The translations under genes and the position numbers were made by a program. The notes beneath the pieces are model-generated. The model was not told the origin of the DNA. It made no database searches and saw nothing but the letters and a program-made list of their open reading frames with translations. A DNA stretch of 30,383 nt from a virus: positions 1-30,383 of IMG/VR virus record IMGVR_UViG_3300025736_000117; one strand, 5' to 3'. Within the stretch, counting starts at the first letter, position 1. Each line of letters begins with the position of its first letter. Of the stretch, positions 24,386-30,305 are shown in pieces.

Positions 24386-24887
24386 CTACAACCTCTCCCT
24401 CCTCTGGTTCATCACCCTCAAGAATGTACTTTTCAAGCATTTTTTGTTGTCCGCCTATAATCTGGACAATTCCAGGAGCCATTTTGTTCTTATCATCCTT
24501 AACTGGATTTTCGTGCCCAGAAATAGCCATTAACCTGTCCCACCATTCTGTCTTTTTAGACTTTTCCATGTTTTCAACAGCAACATCTAACAATTTTCCA
24601 TATCCAACACCTTTTGTCTCTAAATATATTCTCCCAATTTCTTTTGCCTGTTTAAGTATCCTACTACCCATTACCGCAGCGCTGGCTCTTGTGGAAGGAT
24701 TAAAAACAACCATTGCAGCCTCTGTTGCGTTGCCACCGTTCTTTAGATACTCTTCTAAAAACATATCCGTCCTCTTAAACTGTCGAAGTTTTAATTCTTT
24801 AGTTTTTCTTTTCTCAACAGCCTTATTTGTTATTTTTGCTTTATGTGCTGTGTCTGGTAATGGAGCTTTGGGTTTTTTGCTGGACAT
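24375..24887 (-). CDS. terS: Terminase small subunit candidate
   Basis: About 170 residues from the ATG at 24887, just after the previous gene's TAG. The central part, FLEEYLKNGGNATEAAMVVF followed by TRASAAVMGSRILKQAKEIGRIYLE, matches the DNA-binding helical domain of Terminase_2-like small subunits (N-A-T-x-A-A and S-A-x-x-x-G-S-R-x-L). The N-terminus is basic; the C-terminus is acidic (EGDEPEEGEVVDED), as in the segment that contacts the large subunit. It directly precedes the ATPase gene. An upstream in-frame ATG at 24938 is less likely because it overlaps the previous gene. Confidence 0.8.
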   Translation of the reverse strand: MSSKKPKAPLPDTAHKAKITNKAVEKRKTKELKLRQFKRTDMFLEEYLKNGGNATEAAMVVFNPSTRASAAVMGSRILKQAKEIGRIYLETKGVGYGKLLDVAVENMEKSKKTEWWDRLMAISGHENPVKDDKNKMAPGIVQIIGGQQKMLEKYILEGDEPEEGEVVDED

Positions 24888-24891
24888 GTAT

Positions 24892-25290
24892 CTAGACTGG
24901 AATCTTGTATGGGAGCGGTGCTCTAACAGGAAGTCCATCTATTGTTTTAACCGGCTCTGTATTTCCTTTTAAAAGTTTTGAAATTATAAAAGTTTCATCC
25001 CCCCAGGTATATCTCACCGTTCCGCGCTCCAATGCCTTCTTGAAAATTTCGTCTACTGACTTTTCGTTGCCACCAAGAACTTCTTTGATAATAATCTCTC
25101 CAGTGTACTTATCTTGAAAAATAATTGTTGTAACCCCAAAAAGAGCTTTTTCTGCTGTATAACCGTCAATTTTGGTCAACACTTCACTGTCAGGTCTTGG
25201 ACTTGCGTACATTTTGTCAACTATTTCCCAAGACTTAATTGGTTGAACCCTATTCTTTTTTTGGAGCCTTTGTATTAACTTTTTGAACAT
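24892..25290 (-). CDS. Hypothetical protein upstream of terminase genes
   Basis: About 132 residues if begun at the ATG at 25290; other in-frame ATGs lie at 25305 and 25326, all within the preceding gene, and none has a good ribosome binding site. The N-terminus is basic (MFKKLIQRLQKKNRVQPIK), the middle a beta-rich region (KALFGVTTIIFQDKYTGEIIIKEV), and the end contains GLPVRAPLPYKIP. No family recognised. It overlaps the ribbon-helix-helix gene by about 40 bases. Confidence 0.6.
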   Translation of the reverse strand: MFKKLIQRLQKKNRVQPIKSWEIVDKMYASPRPDSEVLTKIDGYTAEKALFGVTTIIFQDKYTGEIIIKEVLGGNEKSVDEIFKKALERGTVRYTWGDETFIISKLLKGNTEPVKTIDGLPVRAPLPYKIPV

Positions 25291-25423
25291 TCTTAAATGA
25301 TTCATTAATAATCTCGCGAGTTGCATAGCGAATAAACTCTGAACGATTATAAGAATTAATCTTACAATAAGAATCTATTTCTCCTAACAACAACTCTGGA
25401 AGGCTTATAATAATTTTGGCCAT
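25250..25423 (-). CDS. Ribbon-helix-helix DNA-binding protein, repressor candidate
   Basis: 57 residues from the ATG at 25423. AKIIISLPELLLGEIDSYCKINSYNRSEFIRYATREII is a typical CopG/Arc-type ribbon-helix-helix: a short basic strand, then two helices with N-R-S-E-F-I-R at the turn. Such proteins bind inverted repeats as dimers and often repress their own promoter. A perfect 13-base palindrome (ATACATAATGTAT) overlaps the -10 region and the start codon, a plausible operator. The remaining 20 residues are basic and probably disordered. It stands at the boundary between the early region and packaging genes, so it may control the switch between them. Confidence 0.82.
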   Translation of the reverse strand: MAKIIISLPELLLGEIDSYCKINSYNRSEFIRYATREIINESFKNVQKVNTKAPKKE

Positions 25424-25459
25424 ACATAATGTATATATAGCTAAAACATCATTTGTCAA
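25422..25459 (-). promoter_or_regulatory. Promoter with palindromic operator
   Basis: TTGACA at 25454-25459 is a consensus -35. TATACA or TATATA, 18 or 16 bases further on, serves as -10. The palindrome at 25422-25434 covers the -10 and the first bases of the gene. The predicted start of transcription is within a few bases of the ATG, leaving no room for a ribosome binding site. Confidence 0.65.
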
Positions 25460-25464
25460 TACAA

Positions 25465-25558
25465 AAAACCCATAAAGCCTATAACGCGTAAGGAAAATGA
25501 GAATTTCGTTTCTAAAACAATTTGCAACTCAACATCCTCAAAACCCATAGTAGGCTTT
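25465..25558. repeat. Inverted repeat pair in gap before ribbon-helix-helix gene
   Basis: AAAGCCTA at 25474-25481 and TAGGCTTT at 25551-25558 pair perfectly over 69 intervening bases. The ten-base string AAAACCCATA also occurs twice directly, at 25465-25474 and 25540-25549. On the minus strand the stem is followed by ATGGGTTTTTTG. No gene lies here (25424-25577). It could be an unusual terminator, a folded RNA or a pair of protein sites. Confidence 0.4.
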
Positions 25559-25577
25559 ACAAGTTCTTAATTTAAAG

Positions 25578-25817
25578 TTACCTTATTTTTTCGCACTCGG
25601 CAATCTCTAAAATTATCTTTGACACGACAACCATCATGTCCTTAAATAAAGCTTCTTTTCTTTTTTCTCCTCCACTATTTATAAGAGAAAAGATGGCCAT
25701 CTCTAAAAGCCTTTCGACTTCGCCCCCCTTTTCAATGTGGGTTATTAAATAATGTACAACCAAGTCGTGCAAGCTCTCTATCTTTTTGTTGCAAACTGGA
25801 CACCTGTCTTCATTCAT
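25578..25817 (-). CDS. C2H2-like zinc-finger small protein
   Basis: 79 residues. CPVCNKKIESLHDLVVHYLITH gives C6-x2-C9 with His at about 22 and 27, a C2H2-type finger. The rest is helical (VERLLEMAIFSLI, EALFKDMMVVVSKIILEIAECEK). It may bind nucleic acid or a protein partner. A TTGACA at 25846-25851 lies 34 bases before the ATG, although the -10 at optimal spacing is weak. Function unknown. Confidence 0.68.
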   Translation of the reverse strand: MNEDRCPVCNKKIESLHDLVVHYLITHIEKGGEVERLLEMAIFSLINSGGEKRKEALFKDMMVVVSKIILEIAECEKIR

Positions 25818-25845
25818 AATATTAATTTAAACTAATTGTTAATAT

Positions 25846-25851
25846 TGTCAA
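25846..25851 (-). promoter_or_regulatory. Possible -35 element
   Basis: TTGACA begins right after the TAA of the helix-turn-helix gene, 34 bases before the next ATG. The -10 at 17 bases (AAATTA) is poor; TAATAT appears only at 21 bases. I list it because the same arrangement recurs at other gaps nearby. Confidence 0.35.
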
Positions 25852-26034
25852 TTACCTGTTATAATCAAACCACACAATAAAAGAAATAACATCTTCCGCC
25901 AATCTAAAATCTAACTCTTTTCCCTTTTCCTCTTCATACCTTTTTTTGAAACTCTGAACAGTCCTTCGGTCAACCTTAAAATACTTTGCTATCTCCCTGT
26001 TGTCAATTCTCTTTTTTTCTCCTGTATATTTCAT
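25852..26034 (-). CDS. Helix-turn-helix small protein
   Basis: 60 residues. RIDNREIAKYFKVDRRTVQSFKKRYEEEKG is a helix-turn-helix: REIAKYF first helix, KVD turn, RRTVQSFKKRY recognition helix. The C-terminal half (DFRLAEDVISFIVWFDY) is a hydrophobic helix, possibly for dimerisation. Its ATG overlaps the TGA of the upstream gene (ATGA). A small transcription regulator or a component of replication or packaging control is plausible. Confidence 0.7.
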   Translation of the reverse strand: MKYTGEKKRIDNREIAKYFKVDRRTVQSFKKRYEEEKGKELDFRLAEDVISFIVWFDYNR

Positions 26035-26249
26035 TTAAGTCCTTCAACGACCCTAATCTTGTTAACCTTCTTGTTTATTTCAGCGGCCTCTTTCTTAATC
26101 TTCTCAACGTCTTCCTTTTTTGTTGTCAGCCAGTATTTTAAAACAAAAGGACTTTCTAAAAAACTCTTCATTCCCATTAACTCAATCTCTTTGGCAGGTT
26201 TTTCTACCAGTTCACCACTTTTTACTAAATAAAAATATGTTTTTTTCAT
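26031..26249 (-). CDS. Hypothetical small protein
   Basis: 72 residues from the ATG at 26249; an in-frame TTG at 26267 is less likely. It begins KKTYFYLVKSGELVEKPAKEI and ends with a charged helix (KKEDVEKIKKEAAEINKKVNK). No family recognised. A TTGACA-17-CATTAT promoter ends six bases before the ATG, so the message may be leaderless. It overlaps the helix-turn-helix gene, with which it is probably cotranscribed. Confidence 0.6.
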   Translation of the reverse strand: MKKTYFYLVKSGELVEKPAKEIELMGMKSFLESPFVLKYWLTTKKEDVEKIKKEAAEINKKVNKIRVVEGLK

Positions 26250-26255
26250 TAACTT

Positions 26256-26284
26256 ATAATGACACAAAAATGGCTATTTGTCAA
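26256..26284 (-). promoter_or_regulatory. Promoter, possibly for a leaderless message
   Basis: TTGACA (26279-26284) and CATTAT (26256-26261) are separated by 17 bases. The ATG at 26249 follows six bases after the -10, so transcription should begin at or next to it. No Shine-Dalgarno sequence is present. Confidence 0.6.
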
Positions 26285-26762
26285 GTACCACTTGCGCGGG
26301 GAAGTTCTTTGAATACTCAACAGCCCTCTTAGCCATTTCTAAAAACCTTTTTTCACCATAACGATCTATGGCACTGATTATATAAAGGTTACAATCTCTA
26401 CAAAGTAATCCGCGAACGGTCTTTCTTTTCTCTTTTGCAGAAATTTCACTATTTTTTTTATTTTTATGTTTTGGCTGATGATAATGGTCTACATGAGTAT
26501 CCTTCAACAAAACTCTCTTGCCGCAAATAGGGCAACGCTGTTTCTGATGGCGATAAATCAAACTCTTCTCCTTTTGCTTTAATCCATAGTTATAATATAT
26601 AAACCCTTCCGTTATCCTCTTCCTATTTTTCTGGTAATATTTTTTCTCGCATATTCTACACCTGGGCTGTAGCCCGTCCTTAGCCGGTAAACACTTATTA
26701 AAGCAGCTAAGTGTTTTTTTCTTACCACACTGGTTGCATTTTTTCCTTTTAAGTTTCGACAC
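26274..26762 (-). CDS. Endonuclease VII-like HNH nuclease
   Basis: 162 residues, starting at GTG (26762), which overlaps the previous TAG (TAGTG). An N-terminal zinc ribbon has CNQCGKKK and CRICEKKYY. The nuclease part has CPICGK, DTHVDHYHQPKHKN, and VRGLLCRDCNLYI, the pattern of the recombination endonuclease VII family (VDHDH, V-R-G-L-L-C-x-x-C-N). Members resolve branched DNA during phage packaging or nick DNA. HYH replaces the usual HDH. An insertion of basic residues lies between VDHYH and VRGLLC. It is transcribed with the 41-residue zinc-finger gene. Confidence 0.85.
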   Translation of the reverse strand: MSKLKRKKCNQCGKKKTLSCFNKCLPAKDGLQPRCRICEKKYYQKNRKRITEGFIYYNYGLKQKEKSLIYRHQKQRCPICGKRVLLKDTHVDHYHQPKHKNKKNSEISAKEKRKTVRGLLCRDCNLYIISAIDRYGEKRFLEMAKRAVEYSKNFPAQVVLDK

Positions 26763-26887
26763 TATTCAGACACTTCTTTAATTGGAGCATTTTTGTCAAA
26801 ATGTTTCATGCACGTATTCTGTCCCTTCTTGACACAAACATTTTTTGCTCTTTTACTGCAGACATCACACTTTACTTTAATTTTCAT
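26762..26887 (-). CDS. 41-residue Cys-rich protein
   Basis: 41 residues beginning MKIKVKCDVCSKRAKNVC, with CDVC, a further Cys after NV, and KKGQNTCMKHF, giving four Cys and a His suited to one zinc site. A nearly identical core, KKAKNVC-x-KKGQNVC-x-KH, occurs in the partial gene at the high-coordinate edge (30295-30383), so this is a small paralogous family. An excellent promoter (TTGACA-17-TAGAAT) lies upstream. Its TAG overlaps the GTG of the endonuclease gene. The short length alone would hide it; the paralogue is strong evidence that it is real. Confidence 0.78.
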   Translation of the reverse strand: MKIKVKCDVCSKRAKNVCVKKGQNTCMKHFDKNAPIKEVSE

Positions 26888-26919
26888 TTTTCGTATTTGT
26901 TTTTTAACTTGATTAACAA

Positions 26920-26948
26920 ATTCTACTACAGACTGAACCAGTTGTCAA
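26920..26948 (-). promoter_or_regulatory. Strong sigma70-type promoter
   Basis: TTGACA (26943-26948) and TAGAAT (26920-26925) are exactly 17 bases apart, 11 of 12 consensus positions. It begins two bases after the metallophosphoesterase stop codon. The predicted 5' leader is about 26-28 bases, and drives the 41-residue gene and the endonuclease. Confidence 0.75.
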
Positions 26949-26950
26949 GT

Positions 26951-27934
26951 TTAAGTCTTGTTTCGACGGTCCATTTCCTCACCAGCACCCAAGATGCTGT
27001 GCTCATATACAACCTCATTCCTATCTGGCCTCAAGATTACGCTTGCCCCATACATTTCTTCTGGTTGTTGCACTACCCATCCATTTTTTCTACTATAGTC
27101 ATCTTGTGACTTATAAGGACCTAGTGCTATGTAATGAACGTTGTGTCTTTTGTTACCGAAGGCTTTAACAGTGTCTCTACTGTACCCCTTCTTATGGTTG
27201 TGGGCCGACACTACAATATCACTTCCAAAAGCCCCTCCATGCCTATTAGCGGCCCTCATTTGGGGGTGTGTGTTGTTGTAGATGGAGCTTCCTGGCAACT
27301 GGTGGGCTAAAGTAATGTGATATTCCTGTTCTCCGACATAAAGTGTTAAATAGCTCATTCCTTGTAAGTAGTGCGCACCGTAAGTCTCTGCAAAGTCTGC
27401 ATATGGGTTGATTCCCATCTTCTTTGGCCATAAGTCGTGATCTCCTCCAAGTGCAGCCAATAATCGATTATCGCTAGAAACGTGCTTAAACAATGCCTTC
27501 ATGTACTTAATTTGTTCCGGTGTCTGCTCCATTTCCTCCATTTGTGCACTGTTAAAGAAGAATCCGTCAATTAAATCGCCCATAAAAATAATGTACGAGT
27601 TTGGAGTGCCCATAATTACATCAATTTCCTGTTCTATTCTCTCATAGTCGGTAAATCCTGAACCTGCGTGCAAATCGGGTATAAAGTTTATGCAATTAAC
27701 CGTGTCTGGCAACCTTATCTCCACATGGTTGGTTGGCACTTCAAAGTTTTCCTTGAACTGCTCAGCTCTCTGTCTAAATCTTGGTGAATGGTAATCCTTA
27801 AACCCTCGCTCTATTGGAAGTGGTGTAATAATCTCTGGTTCTACAATATCTCCACGCAAAGCGTACTCTTTTCTAATTTCTTTTGTTGAGGAAAAATCCT
27901 CTTCACTTGGTCCTCGATATAATCCTCTTTCCAT
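26951..27934 (-). CDS. Calcineurin-like metallophosphoesterase
   Basis: 327 residues. The metal-binding motifs appear in order: PDLHAG (D87, H89), MGDLIDG (D120, D123), GGDHDLW (GDHD in place of the usual GNHD), LAHQLPG, and SAHNHKKGY (H-x-H). The N-terminal 75 residues are an extension without recognisable domain. Family members are di-metal phosphodiesterases or phosphatases; phage examples may act on nucleic acids or nucleotides. The Asn-to-Asp change in motif III removes a metal ligand usually provided by Asn but Asp can also coordinate. A TTGATT-17-TACCAT promoter lies close to the ATG. Confidence 0.88.
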   Translation of the reverse strand: MERGLYRGPSEEDFSSTKEIRKEYALRGDIVEPEIITPLPIERGFKDYHSPRFRQRAEQFKENFEVPTNHVEIRLPDTVNCINFIPDLHAGSGFTDYERIEQEIDVIMGTPNSYIIFMGDLIDGFFFNSAQMEEMEQTPEQIKYMKALFKHVSSDNRLLAALGGDHDLWPKKMGINPYADFAETYGAHYLQGMSYLTLYVGEQEYHITLAHQLPGSSIYNNTHPQMRAANRHGGAFGSDIVVSAHNHKKGYSRDTVKAFGNKRHNVHYIALGPYKSQDDYSRKNGWVVQQPEEMYGASVILRPDRNEVVYEHSILGAGEEMDRRNKT

Positions 27935-27940
27935 TAACTA

Positions 27941-27969
27941 ATGGTAACCCGCTAAGAGGCTAAAATCAA
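27941..27969 (-). promoter_or_regulatory. Possible promoter of the metallophosphoesterase gene
   Basis: TTGATT (27964-27969) and TACCAT (27941-27946) are 17 bases apart, and the ATG follows six bases after the -10, so the message would be nearly leaderless. No Shine-Dalgarno sequence is visible. Confidence 0.5.
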
Positions 27970-28030
27970 GGCTAAAATGAGGGTATTTCGTCTATATAAA
28001 AAGTGTGTATATCTCTGTATATACCATGTC

Positions 28031-28285
28031 CTAACTTTGATATATTGTGCCGCGTTTTTCTTCTTTTACTGGAATATTTAGTTCTGCTGTTTTTTCTAAT
28101 TTTGCTCGAAATTTTTCTGTCTGTGTTGTGGTGTCAACAGGTGCTTCTGGCTCATCTTCAATCATTGGACAAAAGGTGCCATCACAAGGAGCCTCATAGG
28201 GACACTTAATCTTGCTTTGGTCAAGTTTCCTTTTTTCTGCTAACTTGTAAGCAAATTCCATTAAAGAACACTTTTCTCTTTCCAT
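28031..28285 (-). CDS. Cys-rich small protein
   Basis: 84 residues. CPYEAPCDGTFCPM, with an earlier Cys near the N-terminus (EREKCSLMEFA), could bind a metal. The N-terminal third is helical; the C-terminal half is acidic and polar. It resembles small Cys-cluster proteins found in phage early regions but I cannot name a family. The gap upstream (28286-28328) has no convincing promoter. Confidence 0.58.
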   Translation of the reverse strand: MEREKCSLMEFAYKLAEKRKLDQSKIKCPYEAPCDGTFCPMIEDEPEAPVDTTTQTEKFRAKLEKTAELNIPVKEEKRGTIYQS

Positions 28286-28328
28286 AATAATGGCAGTTTA
28301 TCACAATACTTCAAACAAAACAACAAGT

Positions 28329-28667
28329 TTACTTTTTTGCACATGCAGGGCATGCCCAGTCTTCCCATTTTCCAGTGTGCAACTCTTCGTAGTGACAATG
28401 CGAACATCCAATTTGCGTAATATCTTCTTTCCCTGGACGGGTCTGCCCATGGGGTTTTAAATACCAAATGCCATCTGGCAAATTACTTTCTTTTGATAAA
28501 ATCAACGTGTCCTTATATTGTGGCCACTTTGTGAAAAATGGATCCATACACTTTCTGTGGAAAACATATTCAGCATTTTTAAGCCATGCATAGACGGCAT
28601 CTTCTTTTGTTACCCCCTCGGAGCAGTAAAAACATTTTCTATCGATTGTTTTTTTCATTTCTTGCAT
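28329..28667 (-). CDS. Zinc-binding protein with two Cys clusters
   Basis: 112 residues. CFYC and HRKC near the N-terminus, CSHCHYEELH and CPAC near the C-terminus, suggest two zinc sites; the last part resembles a zinc ribbon. The middle is WPQYKDTLILSKESNLPDGIWYLKPHGQ. The ATG at 28667 follows five bases after the U-run of the structured RNA described at 28672-28791. If that RNA is a leader, this gene is its target. Function unknown. Confidence 0.66.
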   Translation of the reverse strand: MQEMKKTIDRKCFYCSEGVTKEDAVYAWLKNAEYVFHRKCMDPFFTKWPQYKDTLILSKESNLPDGIWYLKPHGQTRPGKEDITQIGCSHCHYEELHTGKWEDWACPACAKK

Positions 28668-28671
28668 AGGT

Positions 28672-28791
28672 TAAAAAAAATAAAAGAGGGGTGCCTTGAT
28701 TATCAGCAGTCTTACGGGTTTTTCGAGGGTACTGATTTCAAGACGGTACTGTTACCCTTTATTCCCTTTGACCCCTCTCTTTTAATTCTCT
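28672..28791 (-). ncRNA. Candidate structured RNA with own promoter and U-run
   Basis: The segment is closed by AAAAGAGAGGGG (28783-28772) paired with CCCCUCUUUU (28691-28682), ten pairs with a two-base bulge, followed by UAUUUUUUUU-like sequence. Inside, CUUGA-A-AUCAG (28742-28732) pairs with CUGAU-AA-UCAAG (28706-28695), ten pairs. A small hairpin GGUA-ACAG-UACC lies at 28756-28745. Two CCC runs in the 25-base apical loop could pair with two GGG runs upstream. A TTGACA-17-TAAAAC promoter starts it. It may be a free small RNA or a regulatory leader of the next gene. I recognise no known RNA class. Confidence 0.6.
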
Positions 28792-28797
28792 TCTTAT

Positions 28798-28826
28798 GTT
28801 TTACCACACACGGCAATGTTTGTCAA
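28798..28826 (-). promoter_or_regulatory. Promoter of the structured RNA
   Basis: TTGACA (28821-28826) and TAAAAC (28798-28803) are separated by 17 bases. The expected transcription start, about 28791, is eight bases before the closing stem of the RNA. It lies right after the membrane-protein stop codon. Confidence 0.6.
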
Positions 28827-28829
28827 ATT

Positions 28830-29012
28830 CTACTTGATAGCAGTACAAAAAAAGCAAAATAATCCAAATACTACCAGGATTGGGAAAAATACAGATATAA
28901 ATACCGCAAGCAGGCAAATAATAGAAAGTAAAAAGGAAACAACTAGGGCAATTGGAGATAATATGATATTAAGAAGCTTTAAAGGGAATGGTTTGTTTTC
29001 CATCTTTGCCAT
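28830..29012 (-). CDS. Small membrane protein
   Basis: 60 residues, mostly hydrophobic: after a polar start (MAKMENKPFPLK) come LLNIILSPIALVVSFLLSII and LAVFISVFFPILVVFGLFCFF, enough for two membrane helices with a very short turn. A holin or inner-membrane modifier is possible, but phage early membrane peptides are too diverse to name. No good ribosome binding site. Confidence 0.58.
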   Translation of the reverse strand: MAKMENKPFPLKLLNIILSPIALVVSFLLSIICLLAVFISVFFPILVVFGLFCFFCTAIK

Positions 29013-29066
29013 TGTGTTTATAATATTAATCTATCACACTATCGGATATTACTGCTTGTCGTTGTG

Positions 29067-29300
29067 TCATTTTCTTTTACGGCTCTTTTTTTTTGGCTTC
29101 CATTTACCTTCTTCATTGAGTCGTATCTCTCTTAGTAACTCGGTCATCCACAATTCCTTTTCTTTTAGTGTAGCATCCTCTGGTGGTAAGCCTTCAACAC
29201 CAGCCCTTCTCATACTCTCTAAACATCTTTCCTCCCTTATGTTGTAGCAGGTAGAGATGTAACCACATTCTACATCAAATATTGGACATTGTTCTTTCAT
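29067..29300 (-). CDS. Cys-containing small protein
   Basis: 77 residues. CPIFDVECGYISTCYNIREERC has four regularly spaced Cys near the N-terminus, a possible metal site. The centre is acidic-helical (ATLKEKELWMTELLREIRL) and the end strongly basic (KWKPKKKSRKRK). Its ATG overlaps the stop of the HAD gene (ATGA), so the two are translationally coupled. Function unknown. Confidence 0.64.
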   Translation of the reverse strand: MKEQCPIFDVECGYISTCYNIREERCLESMRRAGVEGLPPEDATLKEKELWMTELLREIRLNEEGKWKPKKKSRKRK

Positions 29301-29635
29301 CTTTTTGTTTTATTCCACTCTGCTCTACTAATTGAATTGTTTATCCTTTTTACTTTTACATTAACTTTCCCCAAGGCCACATCACAATCATCAAAAGCAA
29401 TATCCACATCTTCGCTTTTTTCTTTAACTCTTACCTCAAATGGTTCTAGTCCTAGTTTCTCTCCCCATCGCTTAGCCCAGTCTATTCCGCTTCCAGACCA
29501 AATAATCATGTCATGTCCCATTAACTGAAACCACTTGTATATAGCTATCGCATCATAATTGGGAGTTATCTCTCGTCTTTCAAGAGCTACTCCTGGAACT
29601 ATTAGTGTGTCGTCTACATCAAATGCAATTTTCAT
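29297..29635 (-). CDS. HAD-like phosphatase
   Basis: 112 residues, a minimal HAD fold without a cap. FDVDDTL (D6, D8) is motif I, IIWSGSG motif II with its Ser, RVKEKS a likely motif III Lys, and IAFDDCD motif IV. Such phage enzymes are often nucleotide or polynucleotide phosphatases; the small size suits a macromolecular substrate. Upstream are GTGACA-17-TACGAT and ATGACA-17-TAAAAT, two overlapping promoter candidates. Confidence 0.82.
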   Translation of the reverse strand: MKIAFDVDDTLIVPGVALERREITPNYDAIAIYKWFQLMGHDMIIWSGSGIDWAKRWGEKLGLEPFEVRVKEKSEDVDIAFDDCDVALGKVNVKVKRINNSISRAEWNKTKR

Positions 29636-29639
29636 ATCG

Positions 29640-29889
29640 TCTATCTTTCGTCTATCGTATCATTTTATAATTTTACTGTCACCTTGTCATTGTATAGAGG
29701 TAAAAAACTACTATATGGAGTGAAGTGTCCCAAAGTAGAGGACAGTTGGTATGATGGTTTACAGATAATGTACAAATTAGTACAGTAACTGTAAACCACT
29801 ATATTGAGTGACAGTGTGGTTTATAGATACTATACAAATCTGTTAAGTTGCTGTAAACCACTTATATACAGCTATCACACCATGGTGTG
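29640..29889. repeat. Hairpin-rich non-coding region
   Basis: A 250-base gap with no gene. GGTTTACAG (29756-29764) and CTGTAAACC (29789-29797) enclose a second stem TGTAC/GTACA. A related copy, GGTTTATAG (29818-29826) with CTGTAAACC (29851-29859), follows about 62 bases later. The spacers after each share ACCACT-TATA-like text. CACACCATGGTGTG (29876-29889) is a perfect 14-base palindrome, and TGTCC/GGACA (29726-29744) a smaller hairpin. No U-runs follow. Origin, regulator binding array or structured RNA are all possible. Confidence 0.6.
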
Positions 29890-30174
29890 TTATTTATCTA
29901 AACTTAAAGAATAGCAATAAAAAGAACCAACCTCTATCTCCTCTGCCAATTCTATTATCTTTCCATTGCCCAGATTGTAAAAATAGACACTTTCCCCTTC
30001 TTGCTCAATTGCATATTGATAGCCTCTAATCTTTACACATCTCTTGGGGCTGCTTTTTGTTAGAAGTACTAAAGTTATAAGCGATATAAACAGCAGGACA
30101 ATCACAATAATATCCTTTACTTGTCTTCCAGATAGGTCCTTTATCTTATTTCTCCAGTCTTTTAGTGTTTTCAT
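29890..30174 (-). CDS. Single-pass membrane protein
   Basis: 94 residues. A charged, partly amphipathic N-terminal segment (KTLKDWRNKIKDLSGRQ) precedes one membrane helix, VKDIIVIVLLFISLITLVLL (about 19-38), then an extracytoplasmic or cytoplasmic domain with two or three strands (KIRGYQYAIEQEGESVYFYNLG). Cys residues are at positions 46 and 87. No family recognised. ATGA overlap with the upstream small gene. Confidence 0.62.
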   Translation of the reverse strand: MKTLKDWRNKIKDLSGRQVKDIIVIVLLFISLITLVLLTKSSPKRCVKIRGYQYAIEQEGESVYFYNLGNGKIIELAEEIEVGSFYCYSLSLDK

Positions 30175-30305
30175 AAGCTCTTAATTTTTTTGACTACTTG
30201 ATTGTAGCCATCTCTAATAAATGGTCTTCTTGCTTTCACAACCTTACACTTAGTTGAACCTAATTCAAACTTCTTCTTCGTCTGTTCAATGTGTTTATTT
30301 AGCAT
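30171..30305 (-). CDS. Hypothetical basic small protein
   Basis: 44 residues from the ATG at 30305, beginning MLNKHIEQTKKKFELGSTKC, very basic, with one Cys. I prefer this start to an upstream one because the region above 30305 is better explained by the Cys-rich gene in another frame, and the ATG here lies within that gene's last codons. No family recognised. Confidence 0.5.
   Translation of the reverse strand: MLNKHIEQTKKKFELGSTKCKVVKARRPFIRDGYNQVVKKIKSL

Noticed and set aside
28261-28467. A 68-codon minus-strand frame overlapping two zinc-protein genes.
   Set aside because: Overlaps both neighbours and lacks any motif of its own.
28816-29247. A 143-codon open frame on the plus strand.
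   Set aside because: It lies opposite three minus-strand genes and has a low-complexity, Ser/Leu/Phe-rich translation typical of antisense reading. All credible genes here are on the minus strand.
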